NCBI RefSeq assembly: GCF_014203855.1 | Contig: NZ_JACHJV010000001.1 | Location: 3,968,001 to 4,032,000 of the forward strand | Reading direction: 5' to 3' | Source of the DNA: Kitasatospora kifunensis | GTDB lineage: Bacteria > Actinomycetota > Actinomycetes > Streptomycetales > Streptomycetaceae | DNA: 64,000 bases | Shown here: positions 1-7,570 of the stretch, piece after piece | Layout of the letters: each line of letters starts with the position of its first letter | Position numbering within the stretch: position 1 is the first letter of the stretch | Notes under the pieces: generated by a model | The model's database searches: none | What the model saw: only the letters and a program-made list of their open reading frames with translations | Told to the model about the DNA's origin: nothing | Program-made: the position numbers and the translations under genes

Positions 1-157
1 TGGCCCGCAGCAGCGGTGCCACGAAGCCGCGCATCCGCACCGCCGCCGGCTGCCAGGAGCTGGCCGGCACGGTGCTGGCCTCCTGTCCCCCGTGCAGGAT
101 CAGCAGCACGGCCCGTGCTCCCGCCGGGCGCACCCGCCAGCCGACCACCCGGCGCAC
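1..157 (-). CDS. Alpha/beta hydrolase, N-terminal fragment (runs off the window)
   Basis: Only the first 52 codons are inside the window; the gene continues leftwards. From a GTG start two bases after the stop of the upstream GNAT gene, the protein begins with a short polar stretch and then the strand-turn LLILHGGQEAS. A hydrophobic strand followed by HGG is the oxyanion-loop signature of alpha/beta hydrolase fold enzymes. The following residues are consistent with the loop and first helix of that fold. The near-overlap with the GNAT gene implies one transcript. Substrate cannot be told, since the nucleophile and catalytic His lie outside the window. Confidence 0.6.
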   Translation of the reverse strand, partial: MRRVVGWRVRPAGARAVLLILHGGQEASTVPASSWQPAAVRMRGFVAPLLRA

Positions 158-159
158 GC

Positions 160-651
160 TCAGTTCTCCGGCTCGGCGGGTGCCATGTCGTAGGTGAGGA
201 ACGGGGTGCGGGTGGCCACCCGGTCGTACTTGGACCTGGCCCGGTAGTTGGTCTCGGAGGTGATCCAGCGCACGGTGTTCCAGCCGCGCTCGGCCGCCAG
301 CTGCCGCAGCCGCTCGAAGAGGGCGTCCACCGCGCCCGAACCCCGGGCGGCCTGGTCCACGAAGAGGTCGTCCAGGAAGCCGCCGACGGCACCGCGCAGC
401 GGACGGGCGAACGCGCGGTAGTGGGCCAGGCCCACCGGGGTGCCGGCCTGGTCGGTGACCACCAGGCCCTCCACCTCGTGCGCGGGGTCGTGGATCCAGG
501 ACCAGACCAGCTCGGCGTGCTCCTCGGTGAGGTCCACCTGGTAGAACGCGCAGTACTGGGCGAAGAGCCCGCGCCACACCGGGAAGTCGGCCTCCGCGAC
601 CGGGCGCACCACCCAGCGCGGCGTACCGGGATCCTGCGCGGACGTGGTCAT
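160..651 (-). CDS. GNAT-family N-acetyltransferase
   Basis: This 163-residue protein has the length and layout of a single-domain GCN5-related acetyltransferase, which moves acetyl from acetyl-CoA to an amine. It opens with WVVRPVAEADFPVWRGLF, a typical beta1-alpha1 of GNATs. The central strand LDDLFVDQAARGSGAVDALF carries the acetyl-CoA pyrophosphate-binding loop (R/Q-x-x-G-x-G/A form, here ARGSGA), and the terminal W-x-T-x-x-x-N-Y-x-A-R segment is the beta5-alpha4 region seen in many GNATs. The start ATG opens just upstream of PRWVVRP. The acceptor substrate is unknown. The downstream hydrolase fragment is probably co-transcribed. Confidence 0.75.
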   Translation of the reverse strand: MTTSAQDPGTPRWVVRPVAEADFPVWRGLFAQYCAFYQVDLTEEHAELVWSWIHDPAHEVEGLVVTDQAGTPVGLAHYRAFARPLRGAVGGFLDDLFVDQAARGSGAVDALFERLRQLAAERGWNTVRWITSETNYRARSKYDRVATRTPFLTYDMAPAEPEN

Positions 652-835
652 GCGGCGACTCCCAAGGTCGGATCGATCATCTTCGACCCATGATGGCCCA
701 GAACAGCTGAACAGTTGGAGCGTTCTTTCATCAACTCTCGCTCAATACCGGTCAGCTGGCCGATCCCCCCGCCCCGCTTCCCTACCCTAGGGAGTACCCG
801 AACGATCCCTGGCCCAACGATCCCTGGGAGGCCCG

Positions 836-1210
836 ATGGCCGGTGTCGAGAACGCGCTCAAGGAGGCCATGACCATCGAAGGCGCCCTCGGGGCGGCCCT
901 GGTGGACATCGGCAGCGGGATGACGCTGGGCTCGCTGGGCCACGCGAACGACCTCGACCTGACCCTCGCCGCGGCCGGCAGCACCGACGTGGTGCGGGCC
1001 ACGCTGCGCGCGGCCGAGCTGCAGGGGCGCGCCGGCGAGACCATGGAGGACATCCTCACCACGCTGACCCGCCAGTACCACCTGGCGCGACCGCTCACCG
1101 GCCCCGGCGGCCAGGGCCTCTTCCTCTACCTGGTGCTGGACCGGGCCCGGGCCAACCTCGCGATGGCCCGCCATCACATCCAGCGGATCGAGGGCGAGTT
1201 GACCATCTGA
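836..1210 (+). CDS. Small Roadblock/LC7-like protein of unknown function
   Basis: A 124-residue soluble protein with no membrane segment. The start (LKEAMTIEGALGAALVDIGSG) resembles the Roadblock/LC7 fold: an amphipathic helix, then a strand carrying a G-A-x-x-V-D motif. Roadblock proteins in actinomycetes usually partner small GTPases of cvn-type conservons, but none is next to this gene, so a role is not assigned. The ATG is preceded by a good ribosome site (GGGAGG) and a TACCCT box at 783-788 that fits a -10 element. An imperfect direct repeat of AACGATCCCTGG occurs twice between that box and the start. It ends one base before the convergent crcB stop. Confidence 0.6.
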   Translation: MAGVENALKEAMTIEGALGAALVDIGSGMTLGSLGHANDLDLTLAAAGSTDVVRATLRAAELQGRAGETMEDILTTLTRQYHLARPLTGPGGQGLFLYLVLDRARANLAMARHHIQRIEGELTI

Positions 1211-1211
1211 G

Positions 1212-1583
1212 TCAGAAGAGTTTGGCCAGCTCGGAGCCGAGGTAGACCGCGCCCAGGCCGCCCGCCAGTGAGAGGCCGACGTTGGCCGCCGCGAATCCCC
1301 GCGCCCCGCTCTCGGCCAACCGCAGCGTCTCGTAGCTGAAGGTCGAGTAGGTGGTCAGCGCCCCGCAGAAGCCGGTGCCGACCAGCAGCTGCCACTGCGA
1401 GGAGGCGGCCCCCGACAGCACCGCGCCGGTCACCAGACCAAGCGCCAACGAGCCGAACAGGTTCACCGCGAAGGTGCCCCAGGGAAAGAGCGAATCGTGT
1501 CTGGCCTGCACCAGTCGGTCCGTCAGATAACGGGTCGGCGCCCCCACCAGGGCACCCACGGCAACCAGCAGGTACCCGCTCAC
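1212..1583 (-). CDS. crcB: Fluoride channel CrcB/Fluc, subunit 1
   Basis: A 123-residue, four-helix membrane protein of the Fluc family, which exports fluoride through dual-topology dimers. Visible signatures are the GTFAVNLFGS segment in TM2 (the conserved pore Asn) and GTGFCGALTTYSTFSYE in the TM3 break, with the TTYSTF sequence that forms the central Na+ site and the phenylalanine fluoride path. It is the last gene of a leftward cluster with DUF190 and a second crcB; its start overlaps the DUF190 stop by four bases (ATGA). Paired crcB genes normally encode hetero-dimeric Fluc, so this subunit probably works with the 1936-2370 product. Confidence 0.92.
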   Translation of the reverse strand: MSGYLLVAVGALVGAPTRYLTDRLVQARHDSLFPWGTFAVNLFGSLALGLVTGAVLSGAASSQWQLLVGTGFCGALTTYSTFSYETLRLAESGARGFAAANVGLSLAGGLGAVYLGSELAKLF

Positions 1584-1939
1584 TCGCCCGACTCCCCGAC
1601 CGTCGGCCGACCGCCGATCACCTCGACCTGCTCCACCGTCACCAGCCCGCGCCCCACCAGCTCGGCCAGCTGCGGCAGGAAGGCCCGCACCCGGTCCGCC
1701 TCGTCCACGATCACCACCGCCACCGGCAGGTCCTCACTCATCGACAGCAACCGGGCCGAGTGCACCATCCGCGAGGCACCGAAACCCTCCACCCCGTGGA
1801 AGACCGAGGCCCCCGCCAGCCCTGCGGCATGCGCCCGGTGCACGATCTCGGTGGCCAGCGGCCGGTGGTGCCACAGGTCGTTGTCCCCGACCAGCACGGT
1901 CAGCCGCAGCGCCGGACCGTTCAACTGCCGCCCGCTCAT
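1580..1939 (-). CDS. DUF190 protein in the fluoride-export cluster
   Basis: 119 residues with the DUF190 pattern: an early LRLTVLVGDNDLWHHRPLAT strand, a central GVEGFG turn and a C-terminal LVTVEQVEVI strand. DUF190 has a ferredoxin-like, PII-like fold and is frequently encoded between two crcB genes; its biochemical role is not known. Here it overlaps both crcB genes by four bases (ATGA), so the three are almost certainly translationally coupled. The internal ATG encoding MSGRQLNG is chosen as the start because it lies exactly at the overlap with the upstream crcB stop; any longer reading frame would run through that gene. Confidence 0.85.
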   Translation of the reverse strand: MSGRQLNGPALRLTVLVGDNDLWHHRPLATEIVHRAHAAGLAGASVFHGVEGFGASRMVHSARLLSMSEDLPVAVVIVDEADRVRAFLPQLAELVGRGLVTVEQVEVIGGRPTVGESGE

Positions 1940-2370
1940 CGCGCACCCGCCCCACGTCGCAGCACCCAGCGCGTCGCGCCGGCCCCGCCGGCCACCGCGG
2001 CCAGCGCCGCCGCCAGGGTGAGCGCGAGATAGCCGACCGCCTTGGCCGACTGACCGTGGTTCAGCAGCCGCTGCACGTCCACGCAGTAGGTGGAGAAGGT
2101 GGTGAAGCCGCCCAGCACCCCGGTGCCGAAGAACGGCCGCACCAGCCGGTGCGCAGGCCGGCCCTCGGTGATCGCCACCAGGAAGACCCCGATCACCAGG
2201 CAGCCCACGACGTTGATCGTCAGCGTGGTCCACGGGAAGGCCTCGGCAGCGGTCGACCACACCCGCCCGGCTCCGTAGCGGGCCTCGGCCCCGAGCACCC
2301 CGCCCAGCGCCACCACCGCGACGACGTCCAGCGGCACCCGCTCCGTCACCCGCGAACTGCCACCCATCAC
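1936..2370 (-). CDS. crcB: Fluoride channel CrcB/Fluc, subunit 2
   Basis: 144 residues, four predicted membrane helices, with an N-terminal extension (MMGGSSRVTERV) not seen in the partner. TLTINVVGC is the TM2 Asn region and GTGVLGGFTTFSTYCVD the TM3 break region. The TTFST core is kept, with Cys in place of the Ser-Tyr-Glu seen in the partner, so the two subunits are not identical at the pore. The start overlaps the MOSC gene stop (ATGA). Together with the 1212-1583 product it likely forms a heterodimeric fluoride exporter. No fluoride riboswitch-like sequence was recognised upstream. Confidence 0.9.
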   Translation of the reverse strand: MMGGSSRVTERVPLDVVAVVALGGVLGAEARYGAGRVWSTAAEAFPWTTLTINVVGCLVIGVFLVAITEGRPAHRLVRPFFGTGVLGGFTTFSTYCVDVQRLLNHGQSAKAVGYLALTLAAALAAVAGGAGATRWVLRRGAGAR

Positions 2371-3053
2371 GTACCGGTCCCGGAATCCTGTGCGGCCCGC
2401 GCGGTCGTGGTCCGCCGCCGCGCCCGCTCCCGGGTCGCCTCGGGCAGCTCGGGCACCTCGAGCAGCAGCGGCAGCAGCTCCGGCTCGCGGGTGATCGCCC
2501 GGAACACGGTGCCCACCGACACCCCGTGCGTCGGCCGGTGCAGCACCCGCACCGGATCGCCCGCCTGGACGGCACCCGGCGTGACCACCCGCAGGTAGGC
2601 GCCGGGCAGTGCCCGCTCGGTGAACCGCTTCACCCAGCCGCGCTCACCCAGCCAGGCCGCGAAGGTGCGGCACGGGATCCGCGGCATCGTGACCTGCAGG
2701 ACCAGCGTCGAGCCGAGCTGCCAGCGCTCACCGAGCAGGGCCCCGTTCACGTCCAGGCCCTCGGTGGTGAGGTTCTCGCCGAACACCCCGGGGCCCAGCT
2801 CGCGCTCAAGCTCCGGAGCCCAGCCGAGCATGTCCTCCCAGGCGTAGGCGTAGACCGCCTGCTCCGGGCCGCCGTGGTGGCGCAGGTCGGAGATCTCGTC
2901 ACCGGCCAGGCCGCTGCCCGAGGTCGGCGCCGCCACCTGGATCGGGCCACTGACCGGCCGCTTGTCGATCCCGGTCGTCGCCGTGTCGGAGAAGAACTCG
3001 GTCGAGCGGGCCACGCCGATGTTCACGGACCGGACGAACGCATTCACTGTCAT
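2367..3053 (-). CDS. MOSC-domain protein (YiiM-like)
   Basis: 228 residues. The central GVFGENLTTEGLDVNGALLGERWQLGS segment and the IPCRTF motif (Cys128) are the hallmarks of the MOSC domain, found at the C-terminus of molybdenum cofactor sulfurases and alone in YiiM-type proteins. Stand-alone relatives such as YiiM reduce N-hydroxylated compounds as Mo-cofactor enzymes, with this Cys as the likely Mo ligand. It is the first gene of a four-gene leftward run ending in the fluoride channels, with overlapping stop/start codons, so it is co-transcribed with them; whether it has any link to fluoride is unknown. Confidence 0.85.
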   Translation of the reverse strand: MTVNAFVRSVNIGVARSTEFFSDTATTGIDKRPVSGPIQVAAPTSGSGLAGDEISDLRHHGGPEQAVYAYAWEDMLGWAPELERELGPGVFGENLTTEGLDVNGALLGERWQLGSTLVLQVTMPRIPCRTFAAWLGERGWVKRFTERALPGAYLRVVTPGAVQAGDPVRVLHRPTHGVSVGTVFRAITREPELLPLLLEVPELPEATRERARRRTTTARAAQDSGTGT

Positions 3054-3142
3054 AAGCCCAAACTACCGCCGCCCGCCACCCGGCTCCCCCGGCCGGCCCA
3101 GCAGACCGGGCCCCGCCCCACCCCGGCGCCCAGGCTGGGGAC

Positions 3143-3694
3143 ATGGACCCGACGCCCCGCTCGGTGCGCAGGCTCCGGCTGCTGCTCATCGCCAGTGCGC
3201 CGGCGTTGCTGGTCGTCTACTTCACCGTGCCGCTCGGCACCTTCGGACCCGGGCACCCGGGGCTCAGCTGGTCGGTCTTCACCCTGCTGCTGACCGCGCT
3301 GGCCACCCTGCTGCTGCGTGAGATCCAGCTGCTCATGCTGGACTCCGTACGCGGTCGGCCCGGGCTCGGCGTCCCGCTGCTGATCCTGCTGGCCCTGCTG
3401 ATCTTCGCGGTCGCCTATCTCTCGTTGGCCCGCGACCCCGGCGAGTTCCGCGGCCTGCACACCCGGGTCGACGCGCTCTACTTCACCGTGATCACCATGT
3501 CGACCGTCGGCTACGGCGACATCGCTCCGCTCGGCCAGTCGGCCCGGGTGGTCGTGATGCTGCAGATCCTCTACACCGTTGTCTTCCTCACCGTCGGCGG
3601 CGCCGCCGTCGGCCAGTTCCTGCGCGGCCGGCTCGGCGAGCGGGCCCGCCAGCGGCATCCGGGGCCGGGACCCGAGGACCGCTCATCCGGTTGA
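3143..3694 (+). CDS. Potassium channel, Ion_trans_2 type
   Basis: 183 residues with the K+ selectivity filter TVGYGD at residues 121-126, just after a pore helix (ALYFTVITMS) and before an inner helix (about 131-155). There are further hydrophobic helices at about 12-32, 42-66 and 74-96, so the topology is four membrane segments with the last two forming the pore unit. There is no RCK/TrkA-N ligand-binding domain; the tail is a short basic/proline stretch. It should form a tetrameric plasma-membrane channel. It is divergent from the MOSC gene, and 31 bases upstream of a small acidic protein on the same strand. Confidence 0.85.
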   Translation: MDPTPRSVRRLRLLLIASAPALLVVYFTVPLGTFGPGHPGLSWSVFTLLLTALATLLLREIQLLMLDSVRGRPGLGVPLLILLALLIFAVAYLSLARDPGEFRGLHTRVDALYFTVITMSTVGYGDIAPLGQSARVVVMLQILYTVVFLTVGGAAVGQFLRGRLGERARQRHPGPGPEDRSSG

Positions 3695-3725
3695 GCTTTG
3701 GCCCCCGTGAGGCGATCCTGGTGAG

Positions 3726-3920
3726 GTGACCGGGATCTTCGACGAGGAGCTGCGCGAGCAGCTGGCACTGGCCCGCGAGGCACTGGCCCGGGCCCGCGCC
3801 GACGGCGACCTCGACGGGGTCCAGGCCTATCAGGGCCGGATCGCCGGCCTGCTGCGGATGGCCGCCAAGCACGGCATCACGCTCGAGCACGAGCAGGACG
3901 AGGAACTCGGCGAGGACTGA
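3726..3920 (+). CDS. Small acidic hypothetical protein
   Basis: 64 residues starting at a GTG (MTGIFDEELREQLALARE). The sequence is almost entirely helical and charged: residues 6-30 form an amphipathic Ala/Arg/Glu helix, followed by LLRMAAKHGITLEHEQDEE. There is no signal, membrane segment or cysteine. It follows the potassium channel by 31 bases and may share its transcript. The reading frame has strong GC3 bias typical of real genes here and is closed immediately by convergent non-coding sequence. No function is recognised. Confidence 0.6.
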   Translation: MTGIFDEELREQLALAREALARARADGDLDGVQAYQGRIAGLLRMAAKHGITLEHEQDEELGED

Positions 3921-3976
3921 GGCCAGGGCCGCGGCGAGACCGAGCCGACCTGCCGCCCGCCGCCCGCCGCCGCCAG

Positions 3977-4003
3977 CTGCTGCTGCTGCTGCTGCTGCTG
4001 CTG
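3977..4003. repeat. (CTG)9 trinucleotide run
   Basis: Nine uninterrupted CTG triplets lie in the 165-bp gap between the convergent small acidic gene and the cupin gene. The rest of that gap is GC-rich and holds no gene or clear hairpin. Confidence 0.9.
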
Positions 4004-4085
4004 CCCGAGCGTCCCGCCTCCCCGACCCCGCTCGGCGCCGACACCCCGGCCGACCGCAGGGAGCCGGGGTCTGACGAGAGGTCAC

Positions 4086-4604
4086 TCAGTCCTGGGCAGC
4101 CGTCGGCAGCTGCTCGCCACACTGGCCGCAGAACCGTGCGCCGGCCTGCGGCGCGAGGTGTCCACACTCCACACAGACCAGGTTCAACAGACAGGCCGAC
4201 TCGCCGCCCTCCGGTTCCACCGCGGCAGGTTCCACCGCGGCGGAACGGATGGCCAGGCCGGAACGCCGCCGGTGCACGGTGAGGTAGAGCAGGCCGTCCG
4301 CGCCCGCGCGCAGCGAGCGCCGGGCACCGTGCGGCAACCAGGCCGTGCACCCCGGCACCAGCTCCTGGCACCCGCTGTCCGTCTCCAACCGGCCGCTGCC
4401 GCCCAGCACGTGGAGAAGCACGTCCACGTCCGGCTCCACGTGCTCGGCGACCCGCGCCTCGGGCAGCAGACGGATCACGTTCGCGTCCAGCTGGCGGCCT
4501 TCCTGCACGAGGCGCCACAGCGCCCCGCTCTGGCCCGCGGGAGCTTCACGGAGCAGGCCGTCCAAGTGGCCGAGCACCCCGGCTTCCGAGCTTGGAGTCA
4601 CCAC
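4086..4604 (-). CDS. Cupin-like protein with C-terminal zinc ribbon
   Basis: 172 residues in two parts. Residues about 30-125 look like a single cupin beta-barrel (AEHVEPDVDVLLHVLGGSGRLE, then VPGCTAWLPHGARRSLRAGADGLLYLTVHRRR), but the usual metal-binding H-x-H pair is not clear, so it may sense a ligand rather than catalyse. The tail has two CxxC pairs (Cys144, Cys147, Cys159, Cys162) spaced as a zinc ribbon. It diverges from the carbonic anhydrase gene with about 110 bases between the starts. The arrangement suggests regulation or metal handling; function is unproven. Confidence 0.65.
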   Translation of the reverse strand: MVTPSSEAGVLGHLDGLLREAPAGQSGALWRLVQEGRQLDANVIRLLPEARVAEHVEPDVDVLLHVLGGSGRLETDSGCQELVPGCTAWLPHGARRSLRAGADGLLYLTVHRRRSGLAIRSAAVEPAAVEPEGGESACLLNLVCVECGHLAPQAGARFCGQCGEQLPTAAQD

Positions 4605-4717
4605 GGCCTCCTGTTTCGTGCGGCTGCCTGCGAATCAGGCCCTGCGGATTTTACGCGCGAGCGCACCCCGCCGGGCCGCCGGCAGCGGGCGCCGCCGGAA
4701 CGTGGGAACCTGCAGCC

Positions 4718-5347
4718 ATGACCGGTGCTCGAATGACTGGCCGCGCGGCCCTGCGGACACTGCTGGACGGCAACCAGCGGTTCACGGCCGGCGTGCCCGA
4801 GCACCCGAACCAGGACGCCGCCCGACGCGCCGAGACCATGCCGACCCAGACGCCGTTCGCGGTGCTGTTCGGCTGCTCGGACTCCAGGCTGGCCGCCGAG
4901 ATCATCTTCGATCAGGGCCTGGGCGACCTGTTCGTGGTGCGCACCGCAGGGCATGTGATGGGGCCGGAGGTGCTGGGCAGCATCGAGTACGGGGTGAGCG
5001 TGCTGGGCTGCCCGCTGGTCGTGGTACTCGGCCACGACGCCTGCGGCGCGGTCGCCGCCGCCCGCGGCGCGGTGGAGGGCGGGGCCACGGTCGGCGGCTA
5101 CGTGCGGGACGTGATCGAGAAGGTCACGCCGAGCGTGCTGACCGCCCGTGCGGCCGGCCGCACCGAGGACGCGGACTTCATCGCCGAGAACGTCCGGCAC
5201 ACCGTCGAGCTGCTGCTGGACCGCTCCCGCGTCCTGGGCGACGCGGTCGCCGCCGGCCGGGCCGCCGTGGTGGGCCTGTCCTATCGGCTGGCCGACGGCA
5301 GCGCACACCTGATCACCGAGCGCGGCCTGACCGAGGCCCACGAGTGA
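4718..5347 (+). CDS. Beta-class carbonic anhydrase
   Basis: Converts CO2 and water to bicarbonate in the cytoplasm. The zinc ligands of the beta class are all present: Cys53 with the catalytic dyad Asp55-Arg57 in CSDSR, then His106 and Cys109 in GHDACG. At 209 residues it has the normal length. The start at MTGARMTGRAALRTLLDGN places a short lead before the conserved LLDGNQRF helix; a second ATG five codons downstream is possible. No signal peptide. The gene is monocistronic and followed by a strong 22-bp hairpin. Confidence 0.92.
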   Translation: MTGARMTGRAALRTLLDGNQRFTAGVPEHPNQDAARRAETMPTQTPFAVLFGCSDSRLAAEIIFDQGLGDLFVVRTAGHVMGPEVLGSIEYGVSVLGCPLVVVLGHDACGAVAAARGAVEGGATVGGYVRDVIEKVTPSVLTARAAGRTEDADFIAENVRHTVELLLDRSRVLGDAVAAGRAAVVGLSYRLADGSAHLITERGLTEAHE

Positions 5348-5436
5348 ATCCCGTGAGCGACCAGGCCCCTGGGTGATGAGCCCCCGAGTCGGGAGCACGA
5401 CCCCAGCGGTCCGAGACACGCGGGGGCGGACAAAAC

Positions 5437-5484
5437 AGTGAGGCCGGTTGGTCCGACATTTCTGTCGGACCAACCGGCCTCACT
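5437..5484. terminator. 22-bp perfect hairpin between carbonic anhydrase and tRNA-Leu
   Basis: The arms 5437-5458 and 5463-5484 pair without mismatch around a 4-base loop (TTTC). It sits between convergent transcripts and can terminate both. There is no U-tract, as is normal for Streptomyces terminators. Confidence 0.85.
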
Positions 5485-5498
5485 AGGTCAATTGACCT

Positions 5499-5585
5499 TG
5501 GTGCGCGAGGGGGGAGTTGAACCCCCACGCCCTTTCGGGCACTGGAACCTGAATCCAGCGCGTCTGCCTATTCCGCCACCCGCGC
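5499..5585 (-). tRNA. tRNA-Leu (anticodon CAG)
   Basis: Read on the minus strand the sequence folds as an 87-base class II tRNA with 3' CCA encoded. The 7-bp acceptor stem is GCGCGGG paired with CTCGCGC (one G-U). The anticodon loop reads TTCAGGT with CAG, the variable arm is long as in leucine tRNAs (TGCCCGAAAGGGCG), and the T loop is GTTCAACTC. Confidence 0.97.
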
Positions 5586-6015
5586 ATGGGTGTTGTCGTA
5601 GATGCTAACCGATCGCCCGGGTGAGGTCGAATTCGGTTTGGACCCGATTCGCTTCCCACTCGGCCGGCTTCAGCTCCCTCTCGGGCGCCCCTTCCGACAT
5701 GGAAAACATTAGCACGCCCCACGGGGAACCTACGAATCCATTCCCGGCCCTGGCCTGCACACCTGTGCGAGGGTCGCCACTCGAACGGCCTGGCGAACGG
5801 GTGAGCCAGGGATGAGGGCCCCCGCCCGGGGGTACCTGTCGTTGCACCAGGACCGCCCGAGCAGACAGGGTGTGCGCAAGCGCACGCCCTGCTGCCTGAC
5901 GGCCGGGGAACCGTACAGATGGCCGCGGCGTGGATACGATCAGTACGGAAGTACCGCAATCGGGCCCCCACAGCCCGAACCGGAATCCGAGAGCCCTGTT
6001 GGAAGGGGGTGCCCA
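5586..6015. other. Gap of 430 bp upstream of fhaA
   Basis: No gene is supported here. It should hold the tRNA-Leu promoter at the left and the fhaA promoter at the right. A TACGAT box at 5935-5940 could be the fhaA -10 element, but no good -35 hexamer is visible. Short reading frames in it lack ribosome sites and conserved composition. Confidence 0.5.
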
Positions 6016-6885
6016 GTGGGAGTCCTGAAGAAGTTCGAGCAGCGACTCGAGGGTCTCGTGAACGGCACCTTCGCCAAGGTGTTCAAGTCCGAGGTCCAGC
6101 CGGTGGAGATCGCTGGCGCGCTGCAGCGCGAGTGCGACAACAACGCCACCATCTGGAACCGCGATCGCACCGTGGTGCCGAACGACTTCATCGTCGAGCT
6201 CAGCCCGCACGACTACGAGCGGCTGAGCCCCTACGCCGGCCAGCTCGGCCAGGAACTCTCCGGCATGGTGCTGGAGTACGCCGAGGCGCAGCGCTACAGC
6301 TTCCTCGGCCCCCTGCAGGTCAACCTGGAGCGGGCCGACGATCTGGACACCGGCCTGTACCGGGTGCGCAGCCGCACGCTGGCCAGCGAGACCCCGGAGC
6401 CGCCCGCCTACCCGACCTCCGCCGCGCCGCCGTCCTACGGCCGTGCCCCGGCGGAGGAGCCCAGCGCGCCGTGGCAGCAGAGCAGTGCACCGACGTACGC
6501 CGGTGCGCCGCCCGCCCCGAGCGCTCCGCCCGCCGCGCCGTCCGCACCGCCCGGCGCGGTCCCGAACAACGTGCGGCCCTTCCCCGGGGCCGGCACCGGC
6601 GCGGGCACCCGGCGTTGGATCGAGGTCAACGGCACCCGCCATCAGATCACCGGCAACGCCTGCGTGTTGGGCCGTTCCACCGAGGCCGACGTGCGGATCG
6701 ACGACCCCGGAGTCTCCCGCAAACACGCCGAGATCCGCCCCGGCACCCCGGCCATGGTGCTCGACCTGGGGTCCACCAACGGCATCGTGGTGGACGGACA
6801 GCACACCCAGCGCGCTACGCTCCGCGACGGCTCGCGGATCGTCGTGGGCTCCACGACGATCATCTACCGACAGGTCGAAGGGTAG
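6016..6885 (+). CDS. fhaA: FHA-domain protein FhaA
   Basis: 289 residues. Residues 1-115 (VLKKFEQRLEGLVNGTFAKVF onwards) are the FhaA N-terminal DUF3662 domain, a Pro/Ala-rich linker follows, and about 205-287 form an FHA domain with the phosphothreonine-binding residues (GRSTEADVRIDD, VSRKHAEI, LGSTNGIVVDG). FHA domains bind phosphothreonine. In mycobacteria FhaA binds the PknB-phosphorylated pseudokinase part of MviN/MurJ and restrains peptidoglycan synthesis; the probable partner here is the 47786-49738 product. The GTG start is chosen because it opens right at the conserved domain after a GGAAGGGGG ribosome site. First gene of fhaA-fhaB-pstP. Confidence 0.95.
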   Translation: MGVLKKFEQRLEGLVNGTFAKVFKSEVQPVEIAGALQRECDNNATIWNRDRTVVPNDFIVELSPHDYERLSPYAGQLGQELSGMVLEYAEAQRYSFLGPLQVNLERADDLDTGLYRVRSRTLASETPEPPAYPTSAAPPSYGRAPAEEPSAPWQQSSAPTYAGAPPAPSAPPAAPSAPPGAVPNNVRPFPGAGTGAGTRRWIEVNGTRHQITGNACVLGRSTEADVRIDDPGVSRKHAEIRPGTPAMVLDLGSTNGIVVDGQHTQRATLRDGSRIVVGSTTIIYRQVEG

Positions 6886-6896
6886 GGCGAGCTCCG

Positions 6897-7472
6897 GTGT
6901 CCGAACTGACTCTGACAGTCCTACGGCTGGGTTTCCTGGCCGTGCTGTGGCTGTTCGTCATCGTCGCGGTGCAGGTGATCCGCGGCGATCTGTTCGGTGC
7001 CAAGGCCACCGCCAAGGTCGGTCGGCGGGCCGCCGGTGCCGCGGCCGGTGCCGCCGCCGGCGCTGGCACCCCGGTGCGCCAGCAGAAGCCCGCCGTGCCG
7101 AGCGGACGCGACGCCACCCAGGGCGGCGCGCCGCAGGGCGGCCGCGGCCGGCAGGCCACCCAGGGCGGGCGCCGCGGCGCACCGACCCAGCTGGTGGTGG
7201 TGGAGGGCGCGCTGGCCGGCACCACGGTCGCGCTGCAGGGTCAGGTCATCACGCTGGGGCGGGCCCACGACTCCACCATCGTGCTCGATGACGACTACGC
7301 CTCCTCGCGCCATGCCAGGATCTACCCCGATCAGACTGGGCAGTGGACCGTGGAGGATCTAGGCTCCACCAACGGCACCTATCTTGACCGGCAGCGGCTG
7401 ACCACGCCGACGCCACTGCAGGTGGGAATGCCGATCCGTATCGGCAGGACCGTCATCGAACTGCGGAAGTAG
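6897..7472 (+). CDS. fhaB: Membrane-anchored FHA-domain protein FhaB/FipA
   Basis: 191 residues: an N-terminal membrane helix (about 4-27, LTVLRLGFLAVLWLFVIVAV), a basic Gly/Ala/Gln-rich linker, and a C-terminal FHA domain (about 100-190) with GRAHDSTIVLDDDYASSRHA and LGSTNGTYLD. Counterpart of mycobacterial FhaB/FipA, which sits at the division site and binds phosphothreonines made by the PknA/PknB family. It begins at a GTG 11 bases after fhaA and is followed by pstP, so kinase readers and the phosphatase are made together. The cytoplasmic FHA lies on the inner face of the membrane. Confidence 0.93.
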   Translation: MSELTLTVLRLGFLAVLWLFVIVAVQVIRGDLFGAKATAKVGRRAAGAAAGAAAGAGTPVRQQKPAVPSGRDATQGGAPQGGRGRQATQGGRRGAPTQLVVVEGALAGTTVALQGQVITLGRAHDSTIVLDDDYASSRHARIYPDQTGQWTVEDLGSTNGTYLDRQRLTTPTPLQVGMPIRIGRTVIELRK

Positions 7473-7570
7473 TAGCGCATGAGGGACAGCACCCCGTCCA
7501 AGACCAGCCGGGACGGCAGCACCACGGCTGCCACTGCCCTGCGCGAGGCCCAGAGGGGGGCACACACCGT

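Noticed and set aside
97..100. Possible gyrA quinolone-resistance-type substitution (Thr at the Ser83 position) and altered GyrA box
   Set aside because: The actual residue is in gyrA (codon 99). The surrounding sequence, including SLRMPLVD-like and QKRGGKG forms, is what I recall for Streptomyces, so it is probably family-typical and not an acquired mutation.
5812..6015. N-terminal extension of FhaA to the upstream ATG
   Set aside because: The family starts at VLKKFEQRLEG; the upstream 68 codons are Arg/Pro-rich and the ribosome site is at the internal GTG.
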